Assembly: GCA_018401455.1 (NCBI GenBank)
Contig: JAGYKU010000016.1
Coordinates: 1-49,386 of the forward strand
From: Flavobacteriales bacterium
Lineage (GTDB): Bacteria; Bacteroidota; Bacteroidia; Flavobacteriales_D; Parvicellaceae
Length of the DNA: 49,386 bases
Direction of reading: 5' to 3'
Shown here: one piece after another, positions 35,322 to 44,969 of the stretch
How the letters are laid out: the number at the start of each line of letters is the position of its first letter
Numbering within the stretch: position 1 is the first letter of the stretch
Made by a program: the position numbers and the translations under genes
Notes under the pieces: generated by a model
Databases searched by the model: none
Told to the model about the DNA's origin: nothing
What the model saw: the letters and a program-made list of their open reading frames with translations, nothing else

Positions 35322-36815
35322 TTAAAGTCTTTGTAATGGAGTGCAAACACTGTCCACACAACTATAGCATTTTAATTTGTCTTTGAAAACTGATGATTTG
35401 AAAATAGATTTATTCAACAACATTCTCAAACATTCCTGAATACCTTCAATAATAGAAGGGTGAGGATGAACCATATCCGCTAATTCTTCAATTCCTTTGT
35501 TCATTTTTATTAACAAAGCCACCGCTTGAATGGCTGAAGATGCATGTTCTCCGATAGCACGCATTCCCAAAATTTTCATTTCTTCGTCATTGGTAACAAT
35601 GATTTTGAAAAAACCTTGTGTTTTTCGCATGGCTATTGCCCTAGCAATACAAGAATAATCAATTTTTACAACCTTTACAGGAATGTTTTGCTCTCGACAT
35701 TGTTTTTCGTTCAATCCCACAGAAGCTACTTCTGGTTGTAGAAACATAATTGTACTAACGTTGTCGTAAGATAAGCGTTCTGTGTTTCCTCCAAATATTT
35801 TTTCAACTGCGTGTCTGCCTTCATTTTCGCCAACATTTACCAATGCAATTCTTCCACTAGCATCGCCAACAGCGTATATGTTTGGAATATTAGTTTGTGT
35901 GTCGTTTTCACCAATATGAACACCTCTTTTGCTCATTTCTACACCTGCATTTTCCATTTGAAGTCCATTCACATTTAAAGTCCTTCCAATGGATAACATT
36001 GCTTTTTCAACTCTAATTACTTCTCTTTTTCCATCAGGATAAGACAGTTCGTATTCTACTTCTCCGTCTTTTTTTTCTAGTCTTTCAAGAGAGGCAGTTT
36101 GGTGAATGACAACACCTTTTTCTTTTAGGTTATTTTGAACAATCTCAGAAATGTCATCATCTTCAAAGGGTAGGATTCTGTCTGCTCTATCGATTATGTG
36201 AACTTTTGTTTTTCCGAAATTCGAAAACATAGTTGCATATTCACATCCAATAACACCAGCTCCAACAATCACCAAACTTTTGGGATAATCATCAATATGA
36301 TGAATACCATCACTGGTCATGATTATTTTTTCGTCCACATCACAATTGGGAAGTTTTCTTGGTTTACTACCGGTTGCAATAATCGTATAATCGGCATAAA
36401 TTTCTTTGATTCTTCCGTCCTCTTTTTCTATTTCTATGATGTTTTTGGTTTTGAATCTACCTAATCCTCTTTCGTATTTTAGAATACTATTCATACTTTC
36501 TGCTTCCAGAAGTTTGATATGACAAGAATATTGAAATTTTCTATCAAAAAGGGCTTCATTGATTGTTTTTTGAACTTCTTCCCAACTGATTTCGAATTTT
36601 CTTCTACCTACAGAAACAATGGTTTCGTTTACATCGTATACTTTTTGAGATAGTTCCCACATGGTTTTTGAAGAAAGTGCACCGTCATATAGCCCTGCGC
36701 CACCTACTTTATCTTTTTCAATTAAAATAACGGTTTTCCCAAAATCAATTGCTCTCATAGCTGCAGCATAACCCGCTGGACCAGCCCCTATTACACATAA
36801 ATCATATTTCTTCAT
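35322..36815 (-). CDS. disulfide-reductase-like flavoprotein lacking the N-terminal CxxxxC, with C-terminal Cys tail
   Basis: 497-residue FAD/NAD(P)-binding protein of the dihydrolipoamide dehydrogenase/SthA family. FAD motif GAGPAGYAA (10-18), NAD motif VIVGAGVIGCEYA, IYAVGDASGRIAL (second FAD motif), and the dimerisation domain with HPHPSIIE (H452, E457). Where the redox disulfide should be, the protein reads VGGAGLYDGALSSKT: both cysteines are replaced (G41, A46). The C-terminus extends past the usual end with a KCYSCVDSVC tail (C483, C486, C491). It may pass electrons through that tail, or act as a transhydrogenase or a dehydrogenase without a disulfide. Downstream: DinB. Confidence 0.85.
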   Translation of the reverse strand: MKKYDLCVIGAGPAGYAAAMRAIDFGKTVILIEKDKVGGAGLYDGALSSKTMWELSQKVYDVNETIVSVGRRKFEISWEEVQKTINEALFDRKFQYSCHIKLLEAESMNSILKYERGLGRFKTKNIIEIEKEDGRIKEIYADYTIIATGSKPRKLPNCDVDEKIIMTSDGIHHIDDYPKSLVIVGAGVIGCEYATMFSNFGKTKVHIIDRADRILPFEDDDISEIVQNNLKEKGVVIHQTASLERLEKKDGEVEYELSYPDGKREVIRVEKAMLSIGRTLNVNGLQMENAGVEMSKRGVHIGENDTQTNIPNIYAVGDASGRIALVNVGENEGRHAVEKIFGGNTERLSYDNVSTIMFLQPEVASVGLNEKQCREQNIPVKVVKIDYSCIARAIAMRKTQGFFKIIVTNDEEMKILGMRAIGEHASSAIQAVALLIKMNKGIEELADMVHPHPSIIEGIQECLRMLLNKSIFKSSVFKDKLKCYSCVDSVCTPLQRL

Positions 36816-36869
36816 GGACGAAAAGTGAAATTTTATGCCAAATTACTAAAAATCTATCTACTAGAAGTG

Positions 36870-37505
36870 TTATTTGAAAGAAATCCTCAAGGAAATTCCA
36901 AATTGTGCTGTATTTCCTCCTGTAAAAAGAACAGGATTCCACTGAAATGCCATATCTTCTGAAGAATCAAAATGCATTAAATGCGCTTCCACATTTGCGT
37001 CAATTAATTGCAGTGTATAAAATAATAAACCTCCAATTACTGATAGGTTTCGAAGTCTTTCATATTGATCTTGATATACTTTTAGTTGTGGCTCGGAAAG
37101 TGATGATAATTCGTCTGGAATATAGTTCAAATCTAGTCTTGCTAATCTTTCATTTTTGAATCTTTTATACTCTCCTTGATTAAATATTGTGAAATAAGTC
37201 ATCGCTCCCATTCCTCCATAAATAATCGGTAATTTCCACCATAATGTATTCTTTTGGCCTTCAATTTTATAAAACTGATTGTAGATATGTCCTGCACTTG
37301 GTAAAATAGCTGAAAAAATCACCGCTTTTTTGGGTTTATGTGCGGTATCAACATAATTGAATTTGTGAATGGTATCAATTTTTTCAATCACTGTAAATGA
37401 ATCAACATTTGTTTCTGGTTCTTGTGCGAAAGAAACATTACAAAAAGACACAAAAAGTAAGATTACTAATGATTTAATATTTAATATTTGTTTTGAATGC
37501 ATCAA
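36870..37505 (-). CDS. DUF5683 domain protein
   Basis: Exported or membrane protein (211 residues) with a signal peptide (about 1-28, ending SFAQ) and the DUF5683 core from about 55: KKAVIFSAILPSAGHIYNQFYKIEGQ, a hydrophobic GGMGAMTYFTIF, EYKRFKNERLARLDL, and a second hydrophobic segment LSVIGGLLFYTLQLIDANVEAHLMHFD. Role unknown. It follows parA-parB, a neighbourhood widely conserved in Bacteroidota, with a 54-base gap after parB. Confidence 0.87.
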   Translation of the reverse strand: MMHSKQILNIKSLVILLFVSFCNVSFAQEPETNVDSFTVIEKIDTIHKFNYVDTAHKPKKAVIFSAILPSAGHIYNQFYKIEGQKNTLWWKLPIIYGGMGAMTYFTIFNQGEYKRFKNERLARLDLNYIPDELSSLSEPQLKVYQDQYERLRNLSVIGGLLFYTLQLIDANVEAHLMHFDSSEDMAFQWNPVLFTGGNTAQFGISLRISFK

Positions 37506-37559
37506 AAATGTAATGAAGTTTCTATTTAGTAATTGCTAACTAAACGTCCAAACCAAAGA

Positions 37560-38468
37560 TTAGTTGTCTAAGGCGTCAATAATTCTCTGAAGGTGAGCTT
37601 CATCCTCAAAATTGATAACAATCTTTCCTTTTCCAGAAATATCTTTATCAATGTTTATTTTGGTATTCAAATGAAAAGCCAAATTGTCTTTCACTTTGAG
37701 TATAGACAATGGGATAGAAGGTTTTTTGGTTGTTGGTGTATTAGGTTTGGGTTCTTTACTTTGTTTGGCTAATTCTTCAACTTTTCTAACAGATAAATTA
37801 CTATCTAATATATTTCTATAGACTTTTATTTTGTCATTTTCATTCTCAAATCCCAAAAGCGCTCTTGCATGACCCATAGAAATTTTCTCATCTCTTATTC
37901 CCGCTTGAATTTCATCAGGAAGATTTAAAAGACGAAGATAATTAGTAACAGATGCTCTACTTTTACTTACTCTATCACCTACTTGTTCTTGGGTGATATT
38001 ACACTCATCAATCAATCTTTGGTAACTCAAAGCGATTTCGATGGCATTCAAATCTTTTCTTTGAACATTTTCGATGATGGCCATTTCTAACATGGTTTGA
38101 TCATCGGCTACTCTTACAAAAACTGGAATTTCAGTAAGTCCAGCATTTTGAGAAGCTCTAAATCTTCTTTCACCAGAAATAATTTGATAGCGGTTTTGAC
38201 CAATTTTCCTTACTGTAATGGGTTGTATTACGCCATGTTCTTTGATAGAATTGGTTAATTCTTCAAGCGCTTCTTTTTCGAAATGTGTTCTAGGCTGAAA
38301 AGGATTTGCTTCTACATTTTTGATGGAAATCATATTGGTAGAACCCTCTTCAAAATTTGAAGGAACAGACTCTATATTACTAGATTTCGAAGGATACGTC
38401 TCATTGGAAGAAGTTCCGTCTAAAAGTGCACTTAAACCTCTTCCTAGTGCAGGTTTTTTAGAGCTCAT
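37560..38468 (-). CDS. parB: chromosome partitioning protein ParB
   Basis: Site-specific DNA-binding CTPase for chromosome segregation (302 residues). N-terminal GRGLSALL start, then the ParB/Srx domain: NPFQPRTHFEKEALEELTNSI, IQPITVRK and the CTP-binding GERRFRA. Next come the central helix-turn-helix (LSYQRLIDECNITQEQVGDRVSKSRASVTNYLRLL) and a C-terminal dimerisation domain (about 250-302). The start overlaps the parA stop by 11 bases. No parS palindrome seen in the window. Confidence 0.96.
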   Translation of the reverse strand: MSSKKPALGRGLSALLDGTSSNETYPSKSSNIESVPSNFEEGSTNMISIKNVEANPFQPRTHFEKEALEELTNSIKEHGVIQPITVRKIGQNRYQIISGERRFRASQNAGLTEIPVFVRVADDQTMLEMAIIENVQRKDLNAIEIALSYQRLIDECNITQEQVGDRVSKSRASVTNYLRLLNLPDEIQAGIRDEKISMGHARALLGFENENDKIKVYRNILDSNLSVRKVEELAKQSKEPKPNTPTTKKPSIPLSILKVKDNLAFHLNTKINIDKDISGKGKIVINFEDEAHLQRIIDALDN

Positions 38469-39264
38469 TTACTGTTGTTTTATTTTCTACCAAAGTTTGA
38501 TTAGCATTTTTAATCAATAGTTCTTTAGCAAGGTTTAAGTAATTGATGGCTCCTTTGCTAGTAGCATCGTGCATAATTACAGTTTCACCATGACTAGGAG
38601 CTTCCCCAAGTGTTGTATTTCTATGAATTAAAGTATCGAAAACCAATTGCTGAAAATGTGTTTTTACTTCGTCAACTACTTGATTGGCTAATCTTAGCCT
38701 AGTATCATACATAGTCAACAACAAACCTTCGATATCTAAATCTGTATTCAATCTAGTTTGAACAATTTTTATGGTATTTAATAATTTACCAAGCCCTTCT
38801 AAAGCAAAATATTCACATTGAACAGGAACAATTACAGAGTCAGATGCTGTAAGTGCGTTAAGCGTAATTAAACCTAAAGATGGAGAACAGTCGATAATGA
38901 TATAATCATACTGATCTTTGATTCCATCAATAATTCGTTTCATGATATATTCCCTTTGTGGTAAATTTATCATTTCAATTTCTGCACCTACTAAATCAAT
39001 ATGAGCAGGTAAAATATACAAATTAGGGTTGTTGGTTTGCAATACTAAATGTTCTGCATCATCACCATTTATCAATGCGCTGTAAATACTAGATTTAATA
39101 TTTGTAGGGTCGAAACCTACTCCAGAGGTAGCATTTGCTTGAGGGTCAGCATCTATGATTAATGTTTTTTGGTCTAGCACACCTAAACTAGCAGCTAAAT
39201 TAATGGCAGTTGTAGTTTTTCCTACACCACCTTTTTGATTTGCAATTGATATTACTTTTCCCAT
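38458..39264 (-). CDS. parA: chromosome partitioning ATPase ParA (Soj)
   Basis: ParA-type Walker ATPase (268 residues). Deviant Walker A KGGVGKTTT right after the start (IANQKGGVGKTT), switch region LIIDADPQANATSG, Walker B YDYIIIDCSPSLG, and VPVQCEYFALEGL. Works with ParB on segregation of the origin. Operon with parB and the DUF5683 gene. Confidence 0.96.
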   Translation of the reverse strand: MGKVISIANQKGGVGKTTTAINLAASLGVLDQKTLIIDADPQANATSGVGFDPTNIKSSIYSALINGDDAEHLVLQTNNPNLYILPAHIDLVGAEIEMINLPQREYIMKRIIDGIKDQYDYIIIDCSPSLGLITLNALTASDSVIVPVQCEYFALEGLGKLLNTIKIVQTRLNTDLDIEGLLLTMYDTRLRLANQVVDEVKTHFQQLVFDTLIHRNTTLGEAPSHGETVIMHDATSKGAINYLNLAKELLIKNANQTLVENKTTVNEL

Positions 39265-39284
39265 TTTATCTTTCTATATTTCTA

Positions 39285-39965
39285 TTAAAATTCGGTAGAT
39301 TCACCGATTTTAAGCATTTTTAATTCAATATTCGCTTCTTCAAATTTGCTTTTTGCTAATTGATGATCTATTTCAATATAGCCAAATGTATCGAAGTGCA
39401 TTCCTAAAACTTTATTTACAGAAACAAATTGTGATGCTAAAATGGCATCTTCAACGCCCATTGTAAAGTTGTCGCCTATGGGCAAAATTGCAAAATCTAA
39501 ATCTGTTTGCAAAGGAATTAATTTCATATCCATTGTTAGCGCTGTATCTCCTGCATAATAAAAATTACCTTCTGGTGTTTCAAACACAAAACCATTTGGG
39601 CAACCTCCACTTTTACCATCTGGCATAGTGCTACTGTGAACTGCTGCTACAGATTTTACAGTTCCAAAATCAAATTTCCAACTTCCTCCAGTGTTCATAG
39701 GGTGTGTGTTGGAGCATCCTTTGGATTCAAACCAATTGATGATCTCAAAGTTGGAAACAATTTTTGCACCTGTTCTTTTAGCAATAGATTCTACATCATA
39801 CACATGGTCTTCGTGCCCATGTGAAACAAAAATATAATCTGCTTCAATTTCATTAATATCAATGTGACTTGCGAGTTTGTTCACAGAAATAAATGGGTCG
39901 AAAAGAATCTTCTTTCCTCCTATTTCGGCTAAAATTGTAGCATGTCCTAAAAACGTTAACTTCAT
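39285..39965 (-). CDS. UPF0173-type metal-dependent hydrolase (metallo-beta-lactamase fold)
   Basis: Cytoplasmic metallo-beta-lactamase-fold hydrolase of the UPF0173/YtkL group, 226 residues. Starts KLTFLGHATILAEIGGKKILFDPF, has the metal motif SHGHEDHVYD, another ligand in AAVHSSTMPDGKSGG, and the late GDTALTMDMKLI and LGMHFDTF ligands. Substrate unknown. Directly upstream of parA (20-base gap) and probably the first gene of that transcript, with its own promoter box. Confidence 0.87.
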   Translation of the reverse strand: MKLTFLGHATILAEIGGKKILFDPFISVNKLASHIDINEIEADYIFVSHGHEDHVYDVESIAKRTGAKIVSNFEIINWFESKGCSNTHPMNTGGSWKFDFGTVKSVAAVHSSTMPDGKSGGCPNGFVFETPEGNFYYAGDTALTMDMKLIPLQTDLDFAILPIGDNFTMGVEDAILASQFVSVNKVLGMHFDTFGYIEIDHQLAKSKFEEANIELKMLKIGESTEF

Positions 39966-39985
39966 TTGGTAAAAATTTACACCTA

Positions 39986-39993
39986 CAAAAGTA
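39986..39993 (-). promoter_or_regulatory. -7 promoter box TACTTTTG
   Basis: Exact TAnnTTTG match 20 bases before the ATG at 39965. Would drive the hydrolase and probably parAB. Confidence 0.45.
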
Positions 39994-40183
39994 AGAACAC
40001 TTTGTCACGCATCGAAGATTAATCAAACACAGTTTTACACAGATTTTTGTTTAACCTAAACTTAATACACAAGTTATAAACAATTACAAGGAATTAATTT
40101 TAGTTAATCATTTTTAAATCAAAAACTTAAATAAAATATAATTAGTTGATATTCTTTTAGAAAAAAATACAAATTAGAAAAAT

Positions 40184-41020
40184 TTACTTCACTACTTTGA
40201 ATGTTTTGGTAACATTTCCTTTTGTGTAATTTACCAAATAAATTCCAGTTGGAAGAGTTTCAATAGAAGTGATGCTTTTTCCATTGTTTGAAAATGAAAG
40301 CATTTTGTTTCCTATTAAGTTGTAAACCTCTACTTGTGCTTGTCCATTATCTTCAATGAATAGTTGACTATCAAAAGTATAAAGCTTTAGATTGTCAAAG
40401 TTTTCATTAATTGATACAGTTTGTCCACCTCCCATATCGCCTGCAAGAATTTGAGTGCTTGGAGTAGCCTCGAAGCCGTAACTATCTATAGTTAATTGAT
40501 CACAATTGGCAGTTAAACTAACTCTTACCCATCCATAATGTACATTGGCACCTACTTCGAATTTCACTCCAAAATATTTCATTCCTACATCAGAAAATTT
40601 ACCAACATATTGATTGAAAGTTTCTTTTGCACCTAATCCTACTCCTGGGAAAATGGCAGGTACACTAGAGTTTACATAGTTTAAACTTCCATCTATTATA
40701 TCACCAGAATTAAGAGTGTCCGCTACTAGCAAAGTCTCAGTCCCTAAAGTTTGAGTAGAACCTACAATTTCTGTATTTCCCATAGTATTCATTGCAACTC
40801 CAGTAATTGTAGTGCTAACAAATCCTCCTAAAACGGTATCTACTTTTGTAGCAAAAATCACTAATTCAATATTAGAGTCATTATTAAAGTCAATATTGTA
40901 TGTTTCTCCTGTATAGGTAGCATTTAAAACTTCATCTGGATTAATGTCTGTATAGTTAACCTGAGCAAAAGAATAAGTGAATGTAAGTATTGATAAAATT
41001 GTAAGTACTTGTTTTTTCAT
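40184..41020 (-). CDS. secreted protein with type IX secretion C-terminal sorting domain
   Basis: 278-residue exported protein. Signal peptide of about 19 residues (ending YSFAQV), a beta-rich body without a catalytic motif I know (contains YDGW-like VHYGWVRVSLTANC), and a C-terminal T9SS type A sorting domain (about 205-278). The latter shows NFDNLKLYTF, VEVYNLIGNKMLSF, LPTGIYLVNYTKG and the basic end TKTFKVVK. It should cross the outer membrane by the type IX system and be anchored or released. No other T9SS component is in the window. Alone on its transcript. Confidence 0.85.
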   Translation of the reverse strand: MKKQVLTILSILTFTYSFAQVNYTDINPDEVLNATYTGETYNIDFNNDSNIELVIFATKVDTVLGGFVSTTITGVAMNTMGNTEIVGSTQTLGTETLLVADTLNSGDIIDGSLNYVNSSVPAIFPGVGLGAKETFNQYVGKFSDVGMKYFGVKFEVGANVHYGWVRVSLTANCDQLTIDSYGFEATPSTQILAGDMGGGQTVSINENFDNLKLYTFDSQLFIEDNGQAQVEVYNLIGNKMLSFSNNGKSITSIETLPTGIYLVNYTKGNVTKTFKVVK

Positions 41021-41135
41021 TTTAATTTAAATTTAGTAGTATTTTCTACAAAGAACACTATTTTTATAAAACGGTTGTCTCAAATTGTAAATAAATTTAT
41101 ATGAATTAACAATTTTTTTATAAAAATAAGGTTAA

Positions 41136-41143
41136 TACATTTG
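41136..41143 (+). promoter_or_regulatory. -7 promoter box TACATTTG
   Basis: Exact TAnnTTTG match 25 bases before the ATG at 41169. Confidence 0.4.
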
Positions 41144-41168
41144 CAATTGAAATTCCTTTGGTATTTTT

Positions 41169-42564
41169 ATGAGAAGATTTATAGTGTATATTGTTTTTTT
41201 GATTTCGGTATCTTTGGTACTTTTCAATTGTAGAAAAAACAATAACGATTTTAATACAAATGGGGCGTTAAGTTTTTCTTCAGATACCATTTTATTTGAC
41301 ACGTTATTTACTACAATAGGTTCTACTACCAAAAGATTTAGGATATACAATAACTCGAATCAAAATTAAAATTTCTAAGATTCAGGGACAAGGAACTCAA
41401 TCGATGTATCAGAATAAATGTGGATGGAATGGCTGGGGTTCAGTTCAGCGATGTTTGAAATTCCAGCAAATGATAGTTTATTTGTTTTTGTTGAAGTAAC
41501 CATCGATCACAAACTCCAACATTCCAATGATTGTAGAAGATCATATTAATTTTTTGACCAATGGTAAAGAGCAAAAAGTGGTTTTGAATGCGTTTGGACA
41601 GGATGCTTATTTTCACGTAAAAGAAATATTAACTACAAATACGACTTGGGCCACAGATAAACCACACGTAATTTACAATTATGTAGCAGTTGATTCTGCC
41701 ATTTCCCTAACAATTCCAGGAGGTGCTAAAATTCACTCATTCAATAATTCATTTTTGTATATATATAAAGGTTCGCTTCAAGTGCAAGGGACATTAGGAA
41801 ATGAAGTCACTTTTCAGCAATCTAGAACTGAAGATTTCATTTTGGCTAATGCCGATAGTGTAGCAGGGCAGTGGAGAGGTTTGTATTTCTTTGCTCCTTT
41901 GCAAAGTAAAATTGAATATGCAAAGATTAATAATGCAACTATTGGAATTCAAGTAGATACTTTATCAGGACAAGATTCTTTGATTTTAGAAAATGTGAGA
42001 ATAGACAACTCCTCATTTGCATCTATTGTCACGCAAGGCGGAAATGTGTATGCCAATAGTTGTTTGTTTGGCAATGCTGGAAGTTATTCCGCATTTTTAT
42101 CGATTGGTGGAAGTTTGTTTTTTGATCATTGTACATTTGGAAATTACTGGGTGGGACAAAGAAATAGTGTACTTTTTGCTTTGAAAGATTATTACGAAAC
42201 AGCGACAACGATTCAATTTAGACCTTTTTCAAAGGCGATTTTTAAAAATAGCATCGTCTATGGAAATAATGAAAACGAATTGGGAATTGATACTTTGAGT
42301 CGAACTCAAACAGGAATTTCGCCTGAATTTGAATTCATCAATTGTTTGATTAAAACAGAAGAGACTGTTACGAATCCAGAATTTTTCACCTCTTGCTGGA
42401 AAAATCTTGACCCAGGATTTGCAGCCCCATTATTTTGGGATTTTAGAACCAACAATACCAATAGCGTCAACCAAAAAGGAACTTTTACCAATCCTATACC
42501 AGATATGGATGGAAATGGAAGAAGTGCATCAGGAAATGATTTAGGTTGTTATGAGCAGCCATAA
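41169..42564 (+). pseudogene. beta-helix-like lipoprotein, coding frame broken by several indels
   Basis: One gene split into an N-terminal piece (41169-41369) and a C-terminal piece (41527-42564). The first has a lipoprotein signal (SLVLFNC) and SSDTILFDTLFTTIGSTTKRF; the second has NGKEQKVVLNAFGQDAYFH, repeated strand motifs of a right-handed beta-helix and a C-terminal GNDLGCYEQP. Between them, at 41360-41525, the three frames together still encode a plausible protein (KISKI, INVDGMAG, VEIPANDSLFVFVEVTID). Reading it needs about six single-base corrections, several in A or C runs. Dense clustering suggests sequence error; true decay is possible. Function unknown, probably a surface protein. 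Confidence 0.7.
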
Positions 42565-42627
42565 CCCTGTTTATTTATGAGTTTTCGTTATGAAAAGTCA
42601 AAATATCAATAGATTTGGGAAGCACAG

Positions 42628-42677
42628 AAATTTTTTATGCTCGGAATTGCATTCCCAATTTTGGGTGTAAAAAATTT
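42628..42677. terminator. possible bidirectional terminator between convergent genes
   Basis: Inverted repeat AAATTTTTTA (42628-42637) and TAAAAAATTT (42668-42677) enclosing a CCCAA/TTGGG mini-hairpin, lying between the two convergent genes. Weak in GC, so only tentative. Confidence 0.3.
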
Positions 42678-42746
42678 TGAGCATTTCCAAAGGTAGCAGA
42701 TAGTTTGGTTTTGTAATAGGAAACTTGTGAATAATTCGGGTTAAGT

Positions 42747-44459
42747 TTATCTTACAAAATTATAACTTACTTCAGTCACATTTTTTCTTTCGTCTTTCAC
42801 GATGATTTTCAATTTGTGATTGCCTTTCGAAACTACATTGTATTCGTCAAACGGAATAGTTAGCGTGCCTTTTCTGGTGTTGTAATAAGACAAAATCCAT
42901 TTATCATCAACATAAGCATCATAAGTATCGATTCCGCTTAGGTTGTCAGAAATTTTAAACTGGATGTCATTTTGAGAAGCCATATTTTTTCCTTCTGAAA
43001 TATTTATAGGAACTACCGAAGGTGCAATTGAATCAATTTTTACAGTATAGTTTCCAAAAGATTTCACTTCGGTTTCCATCCAGCCATCATTATATTTACC
43101 TCCTTTTGCATAGGCTTGTCTTTTGTTGGAACTCATTTCAACAATCAATGCTTTGTCTTCCGCGCCTTTGGGAACATTTACAGTTTTGAGTTTTAATACA
43201 AAATATTGCTGAACAGGAATGTGGTCATTGTGAAAATGATGTAGAGGTGCGTGCGCATTAGAAAGATGCTCTGTTTTGTATTCGTATTTTAAATCATCAT
43301 AAATAGTATTTCTAGGAAGATTCGCCTCAAATCCATCTTGTTGAACTACATTGTTGCTGGTTGCATCCAATACATTTTCTCCAGAAAGAACTTCGTTTTC
43401 TTCACCTGAAAGCCCTTCAGATTTCATTTTGAATGAAATCGTTGAGGTATTTCCATAAACATCTTTTACAATATATTTAAAATTGTGTACGAGAGTGTCA
43501 TCAAAGAAAATGCGACCTTTATCTTCAATTACTTCGTAGATTTTGAGTTTGTTGTTTTTGGAAACGAATGACTTGTGATAACTTTGTTTTTTGAGTCTAT
43601 ATTCCAAATAATCAGAATGCGTATTGATGTATCTATTAGTTGAAAAATCCAATTTTTCTAATTTTTGTTTGAACTTTAATTTTTCATCAACATACAATTC
43701 AACTGTGTAAATTCCACATTGATTTCCTGCACCGTTTAAGTAATCGATTGCATTTATGGCTAAGCCAATTTTTCCTTTAAAACTAACTGGAGCATCATAT
43801 TCTCTTGCGTAATTTCCGCTACTTCCTTTCAAATCCATATTGTATTCAGATTTTTTGCCATTGATATAGCCACCTTCTAATGGATAAACTTTTATATCCA
43901 AAAGTTTAGGTTGGATATCATCTTTAATATCGAAATTAAAAAGCAAAGGATTCACTGGGTTTTCAGTTGCTGTTTCTCTTATTTCAAAATGTAGATGAGG
44001 CGCTGTTGAACTTCCTGAATTTCCTGAAAAGGCAAATACTTCTCCTTTTTTTACTTTCAATTCGTTAGGGCCTGGATATACTTGAATGGTTTCCGATTGT
44101 TTCGAATATTGTTTTTTTCTAATATAATCCAATACTTCTTTGGGAAAAGTACTTAAATGTGCGTAAACTGAGGTGTAACCATTAGGATGTGTAATGTAAA
44201 TAGCATTCCCGTAGCCATAATGAGAAACATTGATTCTAGAAATATAACCAGAATCAATAGCGTAAATTTTATAACCTTCTCTTCCGTTTGTTTTGATATC
44301 CAATCCAGTATGAAAATGATTCGACCTCATTTCCGCAAAATTTCCAGCCAAAACCAAATCAATTCCTAGTGGTGCTTGAAAATTTGTCTGCTCATAAGGA
44401 ACTTGACCGAATGAGAAGTGTGATATTAAAAACACGAAAAATATAATATAATATTTCAT
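42747..44459 (-). CDS. exported M23 family metallopeptidase
   Basis: Periplasmic or surface LytM-type peptidase (570 residues), presumably acting on peptidoglycan cross-links. Signal peptide ending FSFGQ (about 19). The M23 domain lies near the N-terminus with all zinc residues: HFHTGLDI (H50, D54), SVYAHL (H101) and APHLHFEIR (H155, H157). A long C-terminal region (about 180-570) is beta-rich, with Ig-like tails such as DNLSGIDTYDAYVDDKWILSYY. It is intact, unlike the M23 fragment fused to FeoA. Lies convergent to the broken lipoprotein gene. Confidence 0.9.
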   Translation of the reverse strand: MKYYIIFFVFLISHFSFGQVPYEQTNFQAPLGIDLVLAGNFAEMRSNHFHTGLDIKTNGREGYKIYAIDSGYISRINVSHYGYGNAIYITHPNGYTSVYAHLSTFPKEVLDYIRKKQYSKQSETIQVYPGPNELKVKKGEVFAFSGNSGSSTAPHLHFEIRETATENPVNPLLFNFDIKDDIQPKLLDIKVYPLEGGYINGKKSEYNMDLKGSSGNYAREYDAPVSFKGKIGLAINAIDYLNGAGNQCGIYTVELYVDEKLKFKQKLEKLDFSTNRYINTHSDYLEYRLKKQSYHKSFVSKNNKLKIYEVIEDKGRIFFDDTLVHNFKYIVKDVYGNTSTISFKMKSEGLSGEENEVLSGENVLDATSNNVVQQDGFEANLPRNTIYDDLKYEYKTEHLSNAHAPLHHFHNDHIPVQQYFVLKLKTVNVPKGAEDKALIVEMSSNKRQAYAKGGKYNDGWMETEVKSFGNYTVKIDSIAPSVVPINISEGKNMASQNDIQFKISDNLSGIDTYDAYVDDKWILSYYNTRKGTLTIPFDEYNVVSKGNHKLKIIVKDERKNVTEVSYNFVR

Positions 44460-44512
44460 TTTAATTTTAATTGAATTATAATGTTAGATGATGCAAAAAA
44501 AACTTTCAATTA

Positions 44513-44520
44513 CAAAAGTA
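44513..44520 (-). promoter_or_regulatory. -7 promoter box TACTTTTG (M23 peptidase)
   Basis: Exact TAnnTTTG match 53 bases before the ATG at 44459. Confidence 0.4.
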
Positions 44521-44643
44521 CTGCCAAAGCGTATTATAAAAATTAATTATCTGAAACATCTATCAACAAAAACAAGTGCAAACAGAGTTTTGAATAATTG
44601 GTATTAAAAAATAACATTAGTTATTTAAATGGCATTTAAATCT

Positions 44644-44651
44644 TATTTTTG
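44644..44651 (+). promoter_or_regulatory. -7 promoter box TATTTTTG
   Basis: Exact TAnnTTTG match 25 bases before the ATG at 44677. Would drive the coiled-coil gene, zapA and rny. Confidence 0.4.
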
Positions 44652-44676
44652 TAAAAATTTGTTTTAAAAACCAAAA

Positions 44677-44962
44677 ATGAGTTATCATAAATCCAACATA
44701 GTAGAAGAAATTCAAGGTAAAAAACCTTGTTTTACAAGAGACGTACTCAAAAATAAAAGCGTTGAGTGAGGCTGTTCAGTCTATGGAGCAACAACTTTTG
44801 GAGAAAAGTAATTCTTTAATGGAATTAGAGCAAAAATACAAAGTGATGAAAATGGCAAAATCTTTAGAAGGTGGTGAAGTGGATAATAACAAAGACCTAA
44901 AATTTAAAGATAAGCAGATGGTTAGAGAAATTGACAAGTGCATTGCATTATTGAATAAGTAA
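44677..44962 (+). pseudogene. small coiled-coil protein upstream of zapA, frameshifted
   Basis: About 95-residue coiled-coil protein commonly found just before zapA in Flavobacteriales. The ATG frame (MSYHKSNIVEEIQGKK) stops after 30 codons. One base too many near 44724 (AAAAAACC) throws it off; the second part reads LVLQETYSKIKALSEAVQS and then MEQQLLEKSNSLMELEQKY to IDKCIALLNK. By position it may belong with cell division (ZapA). Given the errors that follow, I treat the frameshift as probably artefactual. Confidence 0.65.
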
Positions 44963-44969
44963 TTTAAAA

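Noticed and set aside
37560-39264. parS sites or a replication origin near parAB
   Set aside because: No 16-base GTTTCACGTGAAAC-like palindrome or dnaA gene was found by eye in the window.
41169-42564. Programmed frameshifting as the explanation of the split lipoprotein
   Set aside because: It needs about six shifts in both directions within 165 bases, with no slippery-site and structure arrangement.
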